Shown in pieces: positions 5,630 through 6,094 of a stretch of 6,094 nt of DNA. The stretch is from contig JAFXFQ010000182.1 in NCBI GenBank assembly GCA_017520365.1, forward strand, positions 1-6,094, written 5' to 3'. The position numbers and the translations under genes were made by a program. Source of the DNA: Clostridia bacterium. GTDB lineage: Bacteria > Bacillota > Clostridia > Oscillospirales > CAG-272. The notes under the pieces are model-generated. The model was given only the letters and a program-made list of their open reading frames with translations, did no database searches and had not been told where the DNA came from. The stretch's first letter is position 1, and every line of letters starts with the position of its first letter.

Positions 5630-6094
5630 ATGTCATTGAGAAAACCCAGAAAATGGCTTGTGAAGGCTTCTCACTCTGATATAGAGAAGAGTGCACAGGT
5701 CGAAGAGATCACGAAAGAGCTGGGCATTTGCCGGCCCACGGTACAGCTGCTGCTAAATCGCGGATGCAGTACCCCAGTTTCCTGTGTTGACTTTATCGAG
5801 AAGAAAACAGAGCAGCTTCACGACCCTTTCCTGATGAAGGATATGAACAAGGCTGCATCCCGCATTCTTGAGGTTGCAAAGTCAGGAAAAAAGATAGTCA
5901 TTTACGGTGACTATGACGTAGACGGAGTTACATCTGTCTCAATTCTTTATATGTACCTTAAATCTCTCGGTGCTGAGGTCGGATATTATATCCCCTCAAG
6001 ACTCGGCGAGGGTTACGGTATGTCACACGACTCTCTCTGTAAGCTGCACAGCGAGGGATGCTCCATGATAATCACCGTTGATACCGGTATCACA
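5630..6094 (+). CDS. recJ: Single-stranded-DNA-specific exonuclease RecJ (N-terminal part, cut by window edge)
   Basis: RecJ degrades single-stranded DNA 5' to 3' in recombination and mismatch/base-excision repair, using Mn/Mg held by DHH-family motifs. The visible 155 residues include LHDPFLMKDMNKA (63-75), which leads into the first DHH motif VIYGDYDVDGVTS (90-102; metal ligands in DYDVDG 94-99), then YYIPSRLGEGYGM (119-131) and IITVDTGIT (147-155) with the second-motif aspartate 151. The DHH itself, the DHHA1 domain and any C-terminal part lie beyond the right edge; RecJ proteins are usually 550 residues or more. The ATG at 5630 has AAGGA (5616-5620) 9 bases upstream. The 38-bp gap after the flavoprotein has no terminator, so read-through from the cdaA operon is likely. 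Confidence 0.94.
   Translation, partial: MSLRKPRKWLVKASHSDIEKSAQVEEITKELGICRPTVQLLLNRGCSTPVSCVDFIEKKTEQLHDPFLMKDMNKAASRILEVAKSGKKIVIYGDYDVDGVTSVSILYMYLKSLGAEVGYYIPSRLGEGYGMSHDSLCKLHSEGCSMIITVDTGIT

Overview
The window looks like chromosomal DNA from an anaerobic, low-to-moderate G+C Gram-positive bacterium, most likely a Clostridia-class (Oscillospirales/Lachnospirales-like) gut-type organism. The evidence is a 2-oxoacid:ferredoxin oxidoreductase of the VOR type, a membrane c-di-AMP synthase (CdaA) followed by its YbbR-repeat partner (CdaR), good AGGAGG-type ribosome binding sites, and near-consensus sigma-A-type promoters. Taxonomy below class is a guess. There are no tRNAs, rRNAs, mobile elements, CRISPR arrays or convincing terminators.

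The left third (1-1667) is a leftward operon. Read in transcription order it holds a P-loop ATPase of the MinD/ParA/CobQ superfamily (987-1667), a 70-residue two-cluster ferredoxin (737-949), and vorB, the alpha-type subunit of a 2-oxoacid:ferredoxin oxidoreductase, which runs off the left edge (1-724). The ferredoxin is the likely delta subunit of the same enzyme. The beta and gamma subunits would be expected just outside the window. The ATPase has no assigned role; its place in front of the oxidoreductase genes suggests a maturation or regulatory job, but this is inference.

Positions 1668-1865 form a divergent control region. Each strand has an extended -10 promoter, back to back across a very AT-rich core. 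The rightward promoter is close to consensus and sits among a pair of 9-bp direct repeats.

The right two thirds (1866-6094) is a tightly packed rightward run: cdaA (GTG start), cdaR (overlapping by 14 bp), a 526-residue FAD-dependent oxidoreductase of the COG2509 type (overlapping by 4 bp), and, after 38 bp, the 5' part of recJ, which runs off the right edge. CdaA makes cyclic di-AMP at the membrane, and CdaR is its extracytoplasmic regulator. The usual third gene, glmM, is not in its expected position; the flavoprotein stands there instead. RecJ is a single-strand 5'-3' exonuclease of DNA repair.

Most of the window is recognisable housekeeping. I did not find a clear new system. The best leads are the two conserved but functionally unassigned proteins: the ATPase coupled to the VOR genes and the flavoprotein coupled to cdaA-cdaR.
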